This document shows, one piece after another, positions 8,489 to 17,185 of a stretch of DNA of 64,000 bases; within the stretch, counting starts at the first letter, position 1, and the number at the start of each line of letters is the position of its first letter. The notes beneath the pieces were generated by a model, which had not been told where the DNA came from, did no database searches, and worked only from the letters and a program-made list of their open reading frames with translations. Source of the DNA: Microcoleus sp. FACHB-831 (GTDB lineage Bacteria > Cyanobacteriota > Cyanobacteriia > Cyanobacteriales > FACHB-T130); the NCBI RefSeq assembly GCF_014695585.1, contig NZ_JACJON010000025.1, forward strand, positions 1 to 64,000, written 5' to 3'. The position numbers and the translations under genes were made by a program.

Positions 8489-9268
8489 CTAGCCCACCGC
8501 TACTTTTCCAATTTCGTCGGGGGTGAGATGCGAGTGTAAAACTTCTCCGTCGCGGAACCAGACTATACGTTTTGTGAGACGCGCTACATCGGGTTCGTGA
8601 GTGACCATTACTACAGTTATACCACTTTCATTCAGCTCTGTGAAAATGCCCATTACTTCTTGGGTGGTTTTTGAATCGAGTGCGCCTGTAGGTTCGTCAG
8701 CTAGTAGTAAGACTGGACGGTTGACAATAGCCCTCGCGATCGCTACCCTTTGCTGTTGTCCTCCAGATAGCTGATTTGGTTTATTATTTAATCGATGTTC
8801 CAACCCAACGCGCACCAAAGCTTCCCTAGCGCGATCGCGTCTTTCAGCATAAGGAATACCAGCATAAACCATCGGCAACATAACATTTTCCATTGCCGTT
8901 AACTGGTGCAATAAATGGAATTGTTGGAACACAAACCCCAGCTTGCGATTGCGAATGTTGGCTAACTCAGAGTCTTCCATCTGCGCCACATCCTCGCCAT
9001 CTAGGTAATAGTGACCAGCCGTAGGTCTGTCTAGACAGCCAATAATATTCATAGCGGAAGACTTACCCGAACCCGACGCACCCATAATCGAGCAATACTC
9101 GCCCTGTTCTACCGTTAGGCTAACACCAGCAAGGGCGCGAACTTCAGTATCGCCCATACCATAGACTTTGGTAACGTCCTCCATCCGAATGATCAGGGGC
9201 TTTTGCACAGAAGCGGTTTTCTGCTGTTGGGCGCTATCAACTGCTGTCTGTTGGCTGTTGGGTGTCAT
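8489..9268 (-). CDS. DevA/MacB-type ABC exporter ATPase
   Basis: A 259-residue ATPase of the LolD/MacB/DevA class. Walker A is GASGSGKSS, the Q-loop FVFQQFHLL, the signature LSGGQQQRVAIARA, Walker B VLLLADEPTGALD and the H-loop VMVTHEPDV. It would power the permease encoded upstream at 9921, together with the membrane fusion protein at 11257. Such tripartite pumps export glycolipids, peptides or small molecules across both membranes. In Anabaena the homologous DevBCA exports heterocyst glycolipids. The substrate here is unknown. Unusually, a HicAB module separates it from the permease gene. Confidence 0.9.
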   Translation of the reverse strand: MTPNSQQTAVDSAQQQKTASVQKPLIIRMEDVTKVYGMGDTEVRALAGVSLTVEQGEYCSIMGASGSGKSSAMNIIGCLDRPTAGHYYLDGEDVAQMEDSELANIRNRKLGFVFQQFHLLHQLTAMENVMLPMVYAGIPYAERRDRAREALVRVGLEHRLNNKPNQLSGGQQQRVAIARAIVNRPVLLLADEPTGALDSKTTQEVMGIFTELNESGITVVMVTHEPDVARLTKRIVWFRDGEVLHSHLTPDEIGKVAVG

Positions 9269-9322
9269 ATCAAATTTGGGTCTACTTGTTAATAATTATG
9301 GCAGAGCAGCAAGGGAAGTGCT

Positions 9323-9338
9323 TCACCTATTCAGGTGA
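9323..9338. promoter_or_regulatory. Palindrome upstream of the ABC ATPase gene
   Basis: TCACCT, ATTC, AGGTGA: perfect 6-bp arms 55 bases upstream of the ATPase start. It is a possible operator, or a degenerate copy of a dispersed palindrome that also appears near 13400 and 21894. Confidence 0.35.
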
Positions 9339-9415
9339 CATCAGTGGTAATTTGAGCTACCAAAGGCGGTAAGAGAGAGCAGGCTTGCTCTAATTCACGA
9401 TACGTGGAAATTAGT

Positions 9416-9637
9416 TTAAGTTCCAACCTGGTAAATAATAGGTCGATATCTAGGCAAGGGAATTGGTTTACCCTCTGCACTTGCAGCCTCAAGCCATGCA
9501 GCCTTAGCAACAATCACCTCACGCACAGCTTCTTCTGGTGTTTCGCCAAAAGCAGAACAGTATTTTAAGTCAGGAATATCGGCAATATAACCCTCATCCT
9601 CTTCGCTGTAGAAGACATTAATGTGATAGTCTTTCAT
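9416..9637 (-). CDS. hicB: HicB-type antitoxin
   Basis: A 73-residue protein with the HicB partial RNase H-like fold: the HINVFYSEEDEGYIADIPDL opening, then the GETPEEAVREV helix. It would neutralise the HicA toxin encoded just upstream. Its start overlaps the hicA stop by 4 bp (ATGA), the usual coupled arrangement. It lacks any C-terminal helix-turn-helix, so autorepression by DNA binding is uncertain. The pair interrupts the exporter gene cluster. Confidence 0.85.
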   Translation of the reverse strand: MKDYHINVFYSEEDEGYIADIPDLKYCSAFGETPEEAVREVIVAKAAWLEAASAEGKPIPLPRYRPIIYQVGT

Positions 9638-9888
9638 AGTTCATCCTCAAGCGTGAGAGCGTACTCTTCAATTAACAATAAAAATTGGCGTATTTGGTAG
9701 GGAATTGCCTTGCCTTTTTTATTCTGAATGTTAATAAGCCCTGGCACAGAAGGATGTTTAAAGATATGATGGCTACCGTTGATCCGATCCAGACTGAACC
9801 CAAATGCTTCAATCAGCGTCACCATTTCATCAAACTGGATATTCTTCGATCCAGATAGAACTTTTTCCAGTAATTTGCGCTTTTTCAC
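9634..9888 (-). CDS. hicA: HicA-type mRNA interferase toxin
   Basis: An 84-residue HicA-family protein with a double-stranded RNA-binding-like fold. The hallmark GSHHIF motif (catalytic His near residue 40) is intact, followed by the basic KHP segment and a C-terminal helix. HicA toxins cleave mRNA at the ribosome or free until bound by HicB. The gene lies 32 bp downstream of the permease stop and overlaps hicB by 4 bp. The toxin looks complete, so the module may be active. Confidence 0.83.
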   Translation of the reverse strand: MKKRKLLEKVLSGSKNIQFDEMVTLIEAFGFSLDRINGSHHIFKHPSVPGLINIQNKKGKAIPYQIRQFLLLIEEYALTLEDEL

Positions 9889-9920
9889 TGTCGTTATGGT
9901 TAGAGTCGTGAATAGCAGCC

Positions 9921-11135
9921 TTACGCACTTCTGAGAGCAACAATTGGGTCAAGTTTAGCTGCACGTCGCGCCGGAACAACCCCAAAGAATAAACCAATAC
10001 CGCCCGAAATACTGACAGCCATAATAATTGCGATGGGCGAAACTCCAGCTTTCAAAGGCGTCAACGCACTAATCAGCCCAATACCGCCTACACCAAGGAC
10101 AGTACCTACTAAACCACCAGCAGCCGAGAGAATAACCGCCTCAATAATAAATTGAATTAGGATATCTTGTTCTTGGGCACCGATAGCTTTACGGAGTCCG
10201 ATTTCCTGAGTGCGTTCGGTTACGGAAACCAGCATGATATTCATAACACCAATACCGCCCACTAGCAGAGAAATAGCCGATGTTGCTGCTAGCAACAAAG
10301 TTAGAGATCCACTGATAGTATTGACAATTTGAAGTAAATCTTTCTGGTTGCGGACAGTAAAATCATCCTCATCAACAATTTTGTGGCGCAACCGCAGCAA
10401 GTTAGCAATTTGGAACTGGGCGGCGCGACTATTCGCTTCATCTTTAGCAGAAACGGAGATAAAAGAAACTTCCAAACCATAAGGAGATGTACGCCCGGTT
10501 AGGCGGTTTGCCATCGTAGTTATAGGTACATAAATCGTGTCATCCTGGTTGCTTCCCAGAAAAGAGCCTTTAGACTCCATTACGCCAATTACTTCAAAGC
10601 CAAGATTTTTGACTCGTACCCTTTGATTTACCGGATCTGTATCACCAAAAAGTTTAGTTGCTACCTCTGACCCTAAAACAACAACTTGGTTATTGCCTTT
10701 AATATCTTGGTCGTTGAAAAATCTTCCTTTAGCAACGTTAAAGCTGCGGACGGGCAAAAATGCGGGCGTCGTTCCAATAATTTGAGTATTGGTATTTTTG
10801 TTGCGGTAAACGATTGGGAATCGATTTTGTATTTGGGGAGCTACATCTTTAACAGAAGGAACCTGAGTAGCGATCGCTTCTGCATCTGCCAGCACGAGTG
10901 TCTTTGGCACGTCTCTGTTGCGTTCTGCATTTTGATTGCCCGGAATTATAAACAGCACGTTTGGCCCTAGCGACTCAAACTGCTCTGATGCTAATTTCTG
11001 AGCGCCTTGCCCGATTCCTACCATTGCAATTACCGAGGCATTGCCAATGATAATACCCAGCATAGTTAGGCTGCTACGCAGTTTATTAGCCACCAAAGTT
11101 GTAGCGGCCATTTTAACGCTTTCTACAATATCCAT
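9921..11135 (-). CDS. DevC/MacB-type ABC exporter permease
   Basis: A 404-residue permease. One N-terminal transmembrane helix (about residues 20-40) is followed by a MacB-type periplasmic domain (about 50-240). Three C-terminal helices of the FtsX domain come next (about 280-395, with the LLVGGIGVMNIMLVSVTERT signature). It pairs with the ATPase at 8489 and the fusion protein at 11257. The start at 11135 (MDIVESVKMA) matches family starts. It is separated from the fusion protein gene by a heptanucleotide-repeat spacer of about 120 bp. Confidence 0.9.
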   Translation of the reverse strand: MDIVESVKMAATTLVANKLRSSLTMLGIIIGNASVIAMVGIGQGAQKLASEQFESLGPNVLFIIPGNQNAERNRDVPKTLVLADAEAIATQVPSVKDVAPQIQNRFPIVYRNKNTNTQIIGTTPAFLPVRSFNVAKGRFFNDQDIKGNNQVVVLGSEVATKLFGDTDPVNQRVRVKNLGFEVIGVMESKGSFLGSNQDDTIYVPITTMANRLTGRTSPYGLEVSFISVSAKDEANSRAAQFQIANLLRLRHKIVDEDDFTVRNQKDLLQIVNTISGSLTLLLAATSAISLLVGGIGVMNIMLVSVTERTQEIGLRKAIGAQEQDILIQFIIEAVILSAAGGLVGTVLGVGGIGLISALTPLKAGVSPIAIIMAVSISGGIGLFFGVVPARRAAKLDPIVALRSA

Positions 11136-11197
11136 ACTTGTTAGTGGTAATAGGAATGGGGAACTTTGGGACTGCTTTAGGGGATTAGGGGCATGGG

Positions 11198-11252
11198 GAA
11201 CTCCGGACTCCGGACTCCGGACTCCAGACTTTCAATTCCCAATTCCCAATTC
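11198..11252. repeat. Heptanucleotide tandem repeats (STRR)
   Basis: Three exact GGACTCC units (11205-11225) with degenerate flanking units are followed by two AATTCCC units (11234-11247). Short tandem heptamers of this kind are typical of cyanobacterial intergenic DNA. They fill the spacer between the fusion-protein and permease genes. Confidence 0.8.
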
Positions 11253-11256
11253 AGGC

Positions 11257-13098
11257 TTATTCATTTTGCGGCTGGTTGCGCTTGCTGTTTTTGGGCAAGT
11301 CAATAAACACGCGATCGCCCTCAGTTACTCCCTCTAAGATCTGCGTTTGATCTTTAATCGACGACCCAATCTTAATTGGCTTAAACTTGGGTTCGTTCTT
11401 TCCATCCGGTATCAGTACCCCAGTCTGGCCCTTCTCGGTGACAATCGCTACCGTTGGCACCACTAGGGCATTATTAACCTGATTTCCCAAAAACGTCAGA
11501 TCAGCATTCATCCCCGACCGCAGCTGCTCTTTGCCAGTATCAATTGCCAGCCGCACCTCAAATGACGTGACATTTTGATCCAATATGGCTTCGGGTGCGA
11601 CTAGCCGCACAGTCCCTTTAAATACTTTTTCGGGATAGGCATCAGCGACAATTTCAACCTGCTGTCCGGGTTTAATTTGTCCGATATTCACCTCTGGGAC
11701 TTTAGCTTTAATTTCTAAATCCTTAGCGATCGCCACAATAGAAGTAGACGTAGCCGAATTCGTACTAGAAGCCGATGTAGTCGGCGTCACGAAAGCGCCT
11801 ACGTTGGCATACTTTTGCGTCACAGTTCCATCAAACGGTGCGCGGATCTCCGTATCTTCTAGCTGATATTGCGCCGCCTGCAATTGAGCTTGAGCCGCGT
11901 CAACCGCTGCTTTTAACTGGGCAATTTCCTCTGAACTCTTACCATTTTTCAGTTGTTCTAAGGCAGAACGCGCTTCTACCACAGCAGCTTCTAGCTGGTC
12001 AATTTCCTCTGGACGCTTGCCTTTTTGGGTCTGCTGTAGCCCAGATCGCGCCTCTTCTACTGCGGCTTTGAGCTGGTCAATTTCTTGAGGCTTGCCATTT
12101 TTCACCTGCTGTAAAGAAGACCGTGCTTCCGCCGCTGCTGCTTCCAAGGCTTGTATTTCCTCTGGACGGCTGCCCTTCTTCACCAACTCCAAGCGTTTTT
12201 GGGCTTGTGTCAGGCCAGCCCCAGCTGTAGTATTTTCGGTCTTCACCTGGTTGAATTGATCCTGAGAAATCGCTCCCTTCTCTAGCAAGGTTTGATAGCT
12301 TTTCAATCTTTGTTGCGTCTGATTGACCCTCCCCAACGCATCGTCAACTTGGGCTTGAGCTTGGGAAATCTCTTCTGGACGACCCTGCCGCGCTTGAGCC
12401 AGACGCGCTTCGGCTTGAGCCAGACGCGCTTGTGCCTGGGCAATTTCTTCGGGACGACCTGCTTGGGCTTGAGCCAGACGCGCTTGCGCTTGAGCTAGAC
12501 GTGCTTGAGACTGGGAGATTTCTTCGGGGCGACTTGTCCGCGCTTGAGCCAGCCGCGCTTCGGCTTGAGCCAGCCGCGCTTGAGCCTGGGCTATTTCTTC
12601 CTTCCGGCTGCCATTTTGGGCATCTGCCAACGCCGCTTTAGCTTTAGCCAAGTTAGCTTCTGCTTGTCTGACCTGCGCCTTAATCTCCCTATTTTCCATG
12701 ACGCCGATGATTTGCCCCGCCCGGACTTTATCCGACTGCTCCACACGCAACTCTGCCAAACGCCCAGAGGTTTTGGGGCTAAGGTTGACGCTTTGAATCG
12801 GAACTACAGAGCCGCTAGCGGTAATCCGCACGCTCAAGGTTTGCGATGTAACTGGTACGGTCAGTTTATCGATTTCTACTTGGGGCGTACTTCGGGATTT
12901 AATGTAGTAAGTTGTAGAACCAACGCCCAATACGCCCGCTGCCACCAGCCCGATTATCCAACGGTAGGCATTGTTGCCTTTTTTACGTGGTGAGGGCGGT
13001 TTTTGTGGGTTGGACTTGGGAGTTGTTTTGGCGCTTTCTGGTTCGGCGACGCGAGCAGCCGTTCTGGAATTGCCATTGAAAAAGTTAGGAAGTTGCAT
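11257..13098 (-). CDS. DevB/HlyD-type membrane fusion protein with expanded coiled coil
   Basis: A 613-residue periplasmic adaptor of the exporter. It has a cytoplasmic basic N-terminus, one transmembrane helix (about residues 46-66) and a split lipoyl domain (about 100-135 and 415-450). Between the lipoyl halves is a very long alpha-helical hairpin. A beta-barrel and membrane-proximal domain follow. The hairpin is built of near-identical 25-residue units (RPEEIxQxQARLAQAxARLA) in the first helix and of KxxEEIxQLxAAVxEARSxL units in the second. It is longer than the roughly 400-500 residues usual for the family. It is the first gene of the cluster and is divergent from the TPR gene at 13639. 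Confidence 0.9.
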   Translation of the reverse strand: MQLPNFFNGNSRTAARVAEPESAKTTPKSNPQKPPSPRKKGNNAYRWIIGLVAAGVLGVGSTTYYIKSRSTPQVEIDKLTVPVTSQTLSVRITASGSVVPIQSVNLSPKTSGRLAELRVEQSDKVRAGQIIGVMENREIKAQVRQAEANLAKAKAALADAQNGSRKEEIAQAQARLAQAEARLAQARTSRPEEISQSQARLAQAQARLAQAQAGRPEEIAQAQARLAQAEARLAQARQGRPEEISQAQAQVDDALGRVNQTQQRLKSYQTLLEKGAISQDQFNQVKTENTTAGAGLTQAQKRLELVKKGSRPEEIQALEAAAAEARSSLQQVKNGKPQEIDQLKAAVEEARSGLQQTQKGKRPEEIDQLEAAVVEARSALEQLKNGKSSEEIAQLKAAVDAAQAQLQAAQYQLEDTEIRAPFDGTVTQKYANVGAFVTPTTSASSTNSATSTSIVAIAKDLEIKAKVPEVNIGQIKPGQQVEIVADAYPEKVFKGTVRLVAPEAILDQNVTSFEVRLAIDTGKEQLRSGMNADLTFLGNQVNNALVVPTVAIVTEKGQTGVLIPDGKNEPKFKPIKIGSSIKDQTQILEGVTEGDRVFIDLPKNSKRNQPQNE

Positions 13099-13638
13099 AC
13101 GTGTTGTCTGTCAGATTCAGGCACTAAAAAGTAGCCGATTTATCCTTGACGGGCAGAGGCGTCCGGATATCCGGATGTCGGGAGGAAGTAGGAAGATAGA
13201 TGAATGTTACTTTACCTTTCTTAATCTTAGCGACTTGAGATGCCCGGATGGAAGGAATTTTTGAAGGCTGGATCGCCAATATCCGCCAAGTTTTAGTAGT
13301 ATTTACCCTTCGCCTATGTGTAAACCCTGGAAGTTTACCGATGTGTAATATAGTTTTCTATCTACTAGATTAAGATGGGCTAACGGCGAAGCACTTCACC
13401 CATTAGGGTAAAATGACGTTCGCGATCGCCATTTTTCGTTTCCCCAAGGCGCGACACGCATTCGCGGGCAGGCGGCACTACACCTACGCTCTTGATATCC
13501 TGACTTGGATACTGGTCTGGTGGGAAGACTTCTGCCAATTAAATTGAGGATGGGTTAACTTATCGGAAGATTGCTTTAAGTTTTGCCCCGGCAACCTAAA
13601 GCGTCTCCTTTTGTTTGTTGTTCTTCTGAGGCTGCACA
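13099..13638. other. Divergent intergenic region
   Basis: No gene is supported. It must carry the promoters of the exporter operon (minus) and the TPR gene (plus). I note a 14-bp perfect palindrome TCCGGATATCCGGA (13162-13175). A TTCACCCATTAGGGT motif near 13403 resembles the palindromes at 9323 and 21894. Confidence 0.45.
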
Positions 13639-14523
13639 GTGCCCAAGCGTATACCTTTATTATCCCTTCTTGTTCTCCTGGGTTTATGGAGCGTGCCACA
13701 GCCGAGTTTTGCACAGGCTCTCGTCCCTTATACGCTGCAACTTGATTCAAAAGAGCTAGAGCAGCAGGGCTTGATCCTGGCACAAGATGCGGCTCAATTG
13801 GCAAGATTTCAACAATTTGAACTGGCGCTACCCAGAGCGCAGTTGTCTACTCAGCTAGCTCCTCAGCGGTTTCAAACCTGGTTTTTGCTGGGAACTTTGT
13901 ACGTGCAATCACAGCAGGTAGATAAGGGAATTACCGCTTTGCAAAAGGCTCAGTCCTTGGAACCCAAGGAGGCTTCGATTCGGTTTTCTCTGGGTAGCGC
14001 GTACTTCCAGCAAGGCAAGTACCAGACAGCAGTTTCTAGTATCCAAGAGGGTTTGAAGTTAAAACCCGATGTTCCGGAAGCTTTATTTGATTTGGGCAAT
14101 GCTTACTATAAGCTGGGTAATTCGCAGCAAGCGATCGCTCAGTATCAAAAAGCAGCCGCCAAAGATCCCAAGTTCTGGCCAGCTATTAATAATATTGGCC
14201 TAGTTAAGTACGAATCTGGTGATGTCGAAGGGGCGCTTCGTCAGTGGCGCGCGGCGAACTCTCTCGATAGCAAAGCCGCCGAACCCCTGCTGGCAATGGC
14301 GGTGGCGCTGTATGGCAAGGGGGACAGGGAACAAGGTTTGAGGATGGGAGAGGCGGCTATCCGCATCGACAATCGCTACACTGATTTGAAGTTTCTTAAG
14401 GATAATCTCTGGGGCGATCGCTTGATAAACGATACGAAAAAGTTCCTACAAATTCCCAGAATTCAAGCCAGTATAGCTGAAGCTAAGAGCCAACCTTCAC
14501 CAAGCGAAATGGCACCCCAATAA
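13639..14523 (+). CDS. Secreted TPR-repeat protein
   Basis: A 294-residue protein starting at GTG 13639. It has a signal peptide (LLSLLVLLGLWSVPQPSFAQA) and about five tetratricopeptide repeats between residues 50 and 235, with the A..F..G...Y..A spacing. TPR solenoids mediate protein-protein contacts, and this one would act in the periplasm. It is divergent from the exporter fusion protein and closed by a strong terminator. The partner is unknown. Confidence 0.85.
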   Translation: MPKRIPLLSLLVLLGLWSVPQPSFAQALVPYTLQLDSKELEQQGLILAQDAAQLARFQQFELALPRAQLSTQLAPQRFQTWFLLGTLYVQSQQVDKGITALQKAQSLEPKEASIRFSLGSAYFQQGKYQTAVSSIQEGLKLKPDVPEALFDLGNAYYKLGNSQQAIAQYQKAAAKDPKFWPAINNIGLVKYESGDVEGALRQWRAANSLDSKAAEPLLAMAVALYGKGDREQGLRMGEAAIRIDNRYTDLKFLKDNLWGDRLINDTKKFLQIPRIQASIAEAKSQPSPSEMAPQ

Positions 14524-14539
14524 TCGGTAATAGGTAATA

Positions 14540-14589
14540 ATGAATGATGAATTAATAAAAGATTTGATAATTCATCATTCATATTTTTT
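14540..14589. terminator. Bidirectional terminator between TPR gene and response regulators
   Basis: Perfect 15-bp arms ATGAATGATGAATTA (14540-14554) and the complementary run 14568-14582, followed by T6 on the plus strand. The genes on each side converge. The AATGATGAAT core recurs in the hairpin at 63650. Confidence 0.8.
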
Positions 14590-14612
14590 CCAATTACCTA
14601 TTCCCCAGAAGT

Positions 14613-15011
14613 CTATGATTTTTGCAACATTGCCATAATCTGCTCTACAAATAGTTGATGGTCAACTACTGGTTTAGAAATATAGCCATCAGCGCCGCTC
14701 TGCTTAAGAAAGTTTTCGCGATCGCCATCCATAGCGTGAGCCGTTACCAAAATAATCGGTAATTTAGCCGTTTCCGGATTACCTTTCAAAATCTGCGTAA
14801 TTTTGATGCCATCAACTGATTTGCCTTGATAAACACTGTTGGTCAGAGAAACATCCATCAAAATAATGTCAGCTTCCCCGGAGTGGGCAATTTGGATTAC
14901 CTCTTCCACATCTTCAGTGTGCTTCACGTCCAACCCGCCACGCTTACTCAAAATTTTCGAGAAAACGCGAACATTTATTGGCTCGTCTTCTACAATCAAA
15001 ACTGTTGTCAT
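14613..15011 (-). CDS. Single-domain response regulator, copy 1
   Basis: A 132-residue CheY-like receiver without output domain. It has the acidic pair EDE (residues 8-10), phospho-acceptor Asp53 (LMDVSL), switch Thr90 (LVTAHAM) and Lys113-Pro114. All catalytic positions are canonical. It is the last of three tandem copies. By eye about 85% of residues match copy 3, so the copies arose by recent duplication. Such stand-alone receivers act by protein contact or in phosphorelays. No cognate kinase is adjacent. Confidence 0.92.
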   Translation of the reverse strand: MTTVLIVEDEPINVRVFSKILSKRGGLDVKHTEDVEEVIQIAHSGEADIILMDVSLTNSVYQGKSVDGIKITQILKGNPETAKLPIILVTAHAMDGDRENFLKQSGADGYISKPVVDHQLFVEQIMAMLQKS

Positions 15012-15073
15012 GCTTCGCTTTTCCTGAGTTCCCAGTCATTGGCGCTGAAGGCTTGCCCATCGCGCTTGATGCA

Positions 15074-15469
15074 CTATTTAGCCAACACCGCCCTAATCCG
15101 CTCTACAAACAGTGTAGAGTCAACCACTTGTTTAGAAATATAGTCATCAGCGCCGCTTAGCTTGCAAACGTGTTCGCGATCGCCATCCATAGCGTGAGTT
15201 GCCGCTAAGATAATCGGTAATTTAGCCGTTTGCGGGTCAGCTTTCAACATCTGCGCGATCTTGATGCCGTCAACTGACTTTCCTTGGTAAACACTGTTGG
15301 TCAGAGAAAGATCCATCAAAATGATATCAGCTTCCCCAGCTTGGGCAATTTGGATTATCTCTTCCACATCTTCGGTGTGCTTCACGTCCAACCCGCCACG
15401 CTTACTCAAAATTTTCGAGAAAACGCGAAGAGTTATTGGCTCGTCTTCTACTATCAGAACTGTTGTCAT
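15074..15469 (-). CDS. Single-domain response regulator, copy 2 (degenerate switch)
   Basis: A 131-residue receiver. The acidic pair and Asp53 are kept, but the switch region reads LAATHAM instead of LVTAHAM, so Thr90 is Ala. The conserved Lys-Pro is KQ (Pro114 to Gln). Both changes fall where phosphorylation is read out. It may be phosphorylated without the usual conformational switch, or it may be decaying. I chose the ATG at 15469 (MTTVLIVEDE); the open frame upstream overlaps copy 3 and does not align with the family. Confidence 0.9.
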   Translation of the reverse strand: MTTVLIVEDEPITLRVFSKILSKRGGLDVKHTEDVEEIIQIAQAGEADIILMDLSLTNSVYQGKSVDGIKIAQMLKADPQTAKLPIILAATHAMDGDREHVCKLSGADDYISKQVVDSTLFVERIRAVLAK

Positions 15470-15521
15470 GCTTTGCTTTGGCTGATTTCCTATATATTGG
15501 GGCTGATAGGCATCGATAGCG

Positions 15522-15917
15522 CTATTTTGGCAACAGGCCAATAATCTGCTCTACAAACAGTTGATGGTCAACCACTGGTTTAGAGATGTAGCCATCAGCG
15601 CCACTCAGCTTGAGGAAGTTTTCGCGATCGCCTTCCATCGCGTGAGCCGTCACTAAAATAATCGGTAATTTAGCCGTTTGCGGGTCAGCTTTCAACATCT
15701 GCGTGATCTTGATACCGTCAACTGACTTTCCTTGGTAAACGCTGTGCGCCAAAGAAACATCCATCAAAATGATATCAGCTTCCCCAGCGTGGGCAATTTG
15801 CATCACCTCTTCCACATTTTCAGTATGCTTCACGCCCAAGCCGCCGCGCTTGACGAGAATCTTGGAAAAAACACGAGCATTTATTGGATCGTCTTCTACT
15901 ATCAGAACGGTTTTCAT
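15522..15917 (-). CDS. Single-domain response regulator, copy 3
   Basis: A 131-residue receiver and the first gene of the tandem array. It has acidic residues EDD, Asp53, Thr90 and Lys113-Pro114, all canonical. The N-terminus MKTVLIVEDDPIN matches a normal receiver start. An AGGAAAAGCTCC-type Shine-Dalgarno lies upstream of the ATG at 15917. The spacers between copies (50-60 bp) are also similar in sequence, showing that the duplication unit included the flank. Confidence 0.92.
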   Translation of the reverse strand: MKTVLIVEDDPINARVFSKILVKRGGLGVKHTENVEEVMQIAHAGEADIILMDVSLAHSVYQGKSVDGIKITQMLKADPQTAKLPIILVTAHAMEGDRENFLKLSGADGYISKPVVDHQLFVEQIIGLLPK

Positions 15918-17185
15918 GGAGCTTTTCCTTTTAAGTCGCGCTCTTTATGGAGAGTTTTCCTTAATACAATCTTGCTTGTAATCCTATAGTGGTCTAATGC
16001 GTTATTTTCGGCGGACTTTTGTTCATACATAACCTCTATAAAGTAACAGCTCCTTCCCAAATAGACTAAGGATTTGTATAGGAAACCTGCCATAATTCAG
16101 GCTACGGCGGAATAGCAAGAGTATGGGGAAGTATAAAGACTCATCATCAGTATAAGAGGAGCGAGAAGGGTTTGTTGATTGTGCTTATGCCAAAAAAGCT
16201 TTTTTCTTCTCCCTTCTTTATTGTGACGCGGAGCGATTGCTATGTTTAAAATACTGCCTCTTCTCTCCTACGTCATCTATCGTTGAAGCGAAAGATTTAG
16301 GTTATGCTTGTTGTGCCTTTTTATTCCAGGGGTGTATATGTTGAAAAAGTGGCTCTGCTGATTAAAAGCGATCGCTACTCCTTTCCCTGGGGGGTGTGTC
16401 TTGGGGAATATACCCCTTAGAGGGTGGCGCTTCGCCAGCACTATCGCTCTTCGCGTCGGCTAGCATATACCTTATGACAGCCTGAATTCTAACGAATCAG
16501 GAAACCAAGCGTATCGGCGATCGCTTGGGGGTAACGAATGCTCTCCCCGACCCAATTTTATAAGCTAGAACCAATAACCCCTTTTCTTTGTGTTTATACT
16601 TAGATAATCTCAGCCTGCTTGTAAACTTGCTCTTGCACTCACACAAGATTTTCTGTTTGTATTTAACAGTATGTTCCTCTCACTCTAGCTGCGTAATTTG
16701 TGGTATTCTGCGTTTCTAAACGCGGCATCCTTGGCAGGGAGAGCTTTTAGCGATCGCTTTGTTTCCACCTGAATGCTGTTTATTCTTGACGCGCTTTTGT
16801 GGTTATCTGGGAATATGCGATCGCTTGTCTCAACAGGTAGTTAGCCTATTTGTAGAGATTTTTATTTACAAAACAGAGACATTAATCTCTTGGGAAATGC
16901 GGTTAAATTTAGAGATAATATGTCTCGCGACTAATTGCAACTTGGTTGTGGGTGACGAGTATGATGCTGATTAACACTTATGATACCAGTTGGTACTTAG
17001 TCAACATCTAGTCCGGAAAATGCCGGGGAACCCAGGCTGCAACACTCAATCCAACTCGCAGCGTTACCTGGTGTTCTATACCAGATATAGCGAAAATTGT
17101 CAAAATATTGCCTGGTTTGACGATAAACCATCACTCTGAAGATACAGAATACTTTTTTTTGTCAGGAAATTAGGGAAAGAAACTC
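15918..17185. other. Long gene-free region between response regulators and topoisomerase gene
   Basis: About 1.27 kb without a supported gene. A 71-residue open frame at 16759-16974 has no recognisable features, and I left it out. The region has several HIP1 octamers, a long imperfect AGAAGGG...CCCTTCT inverted pair near 16167-16222 that includes an AAAAAAGCTTTTTT palindrome, and GGGGTGTG-type G-rich tracts. The last 200 bases must hold the promoter for the gene at 17186. Confidence 0.5.

Noticed and set aside
12292-12993. Plus-strand frames within the membrane fusion protein gene
   Set aside because: They reflect the repeated coiled-coil DNA on the opposite strand.
16759-16974. 71-residue open frame in the long intergenic region
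   Set aside because: No Shine-Dalgarno, no recognisable motif, and its composition (Cys and Phe rich) is that of a chance frame.
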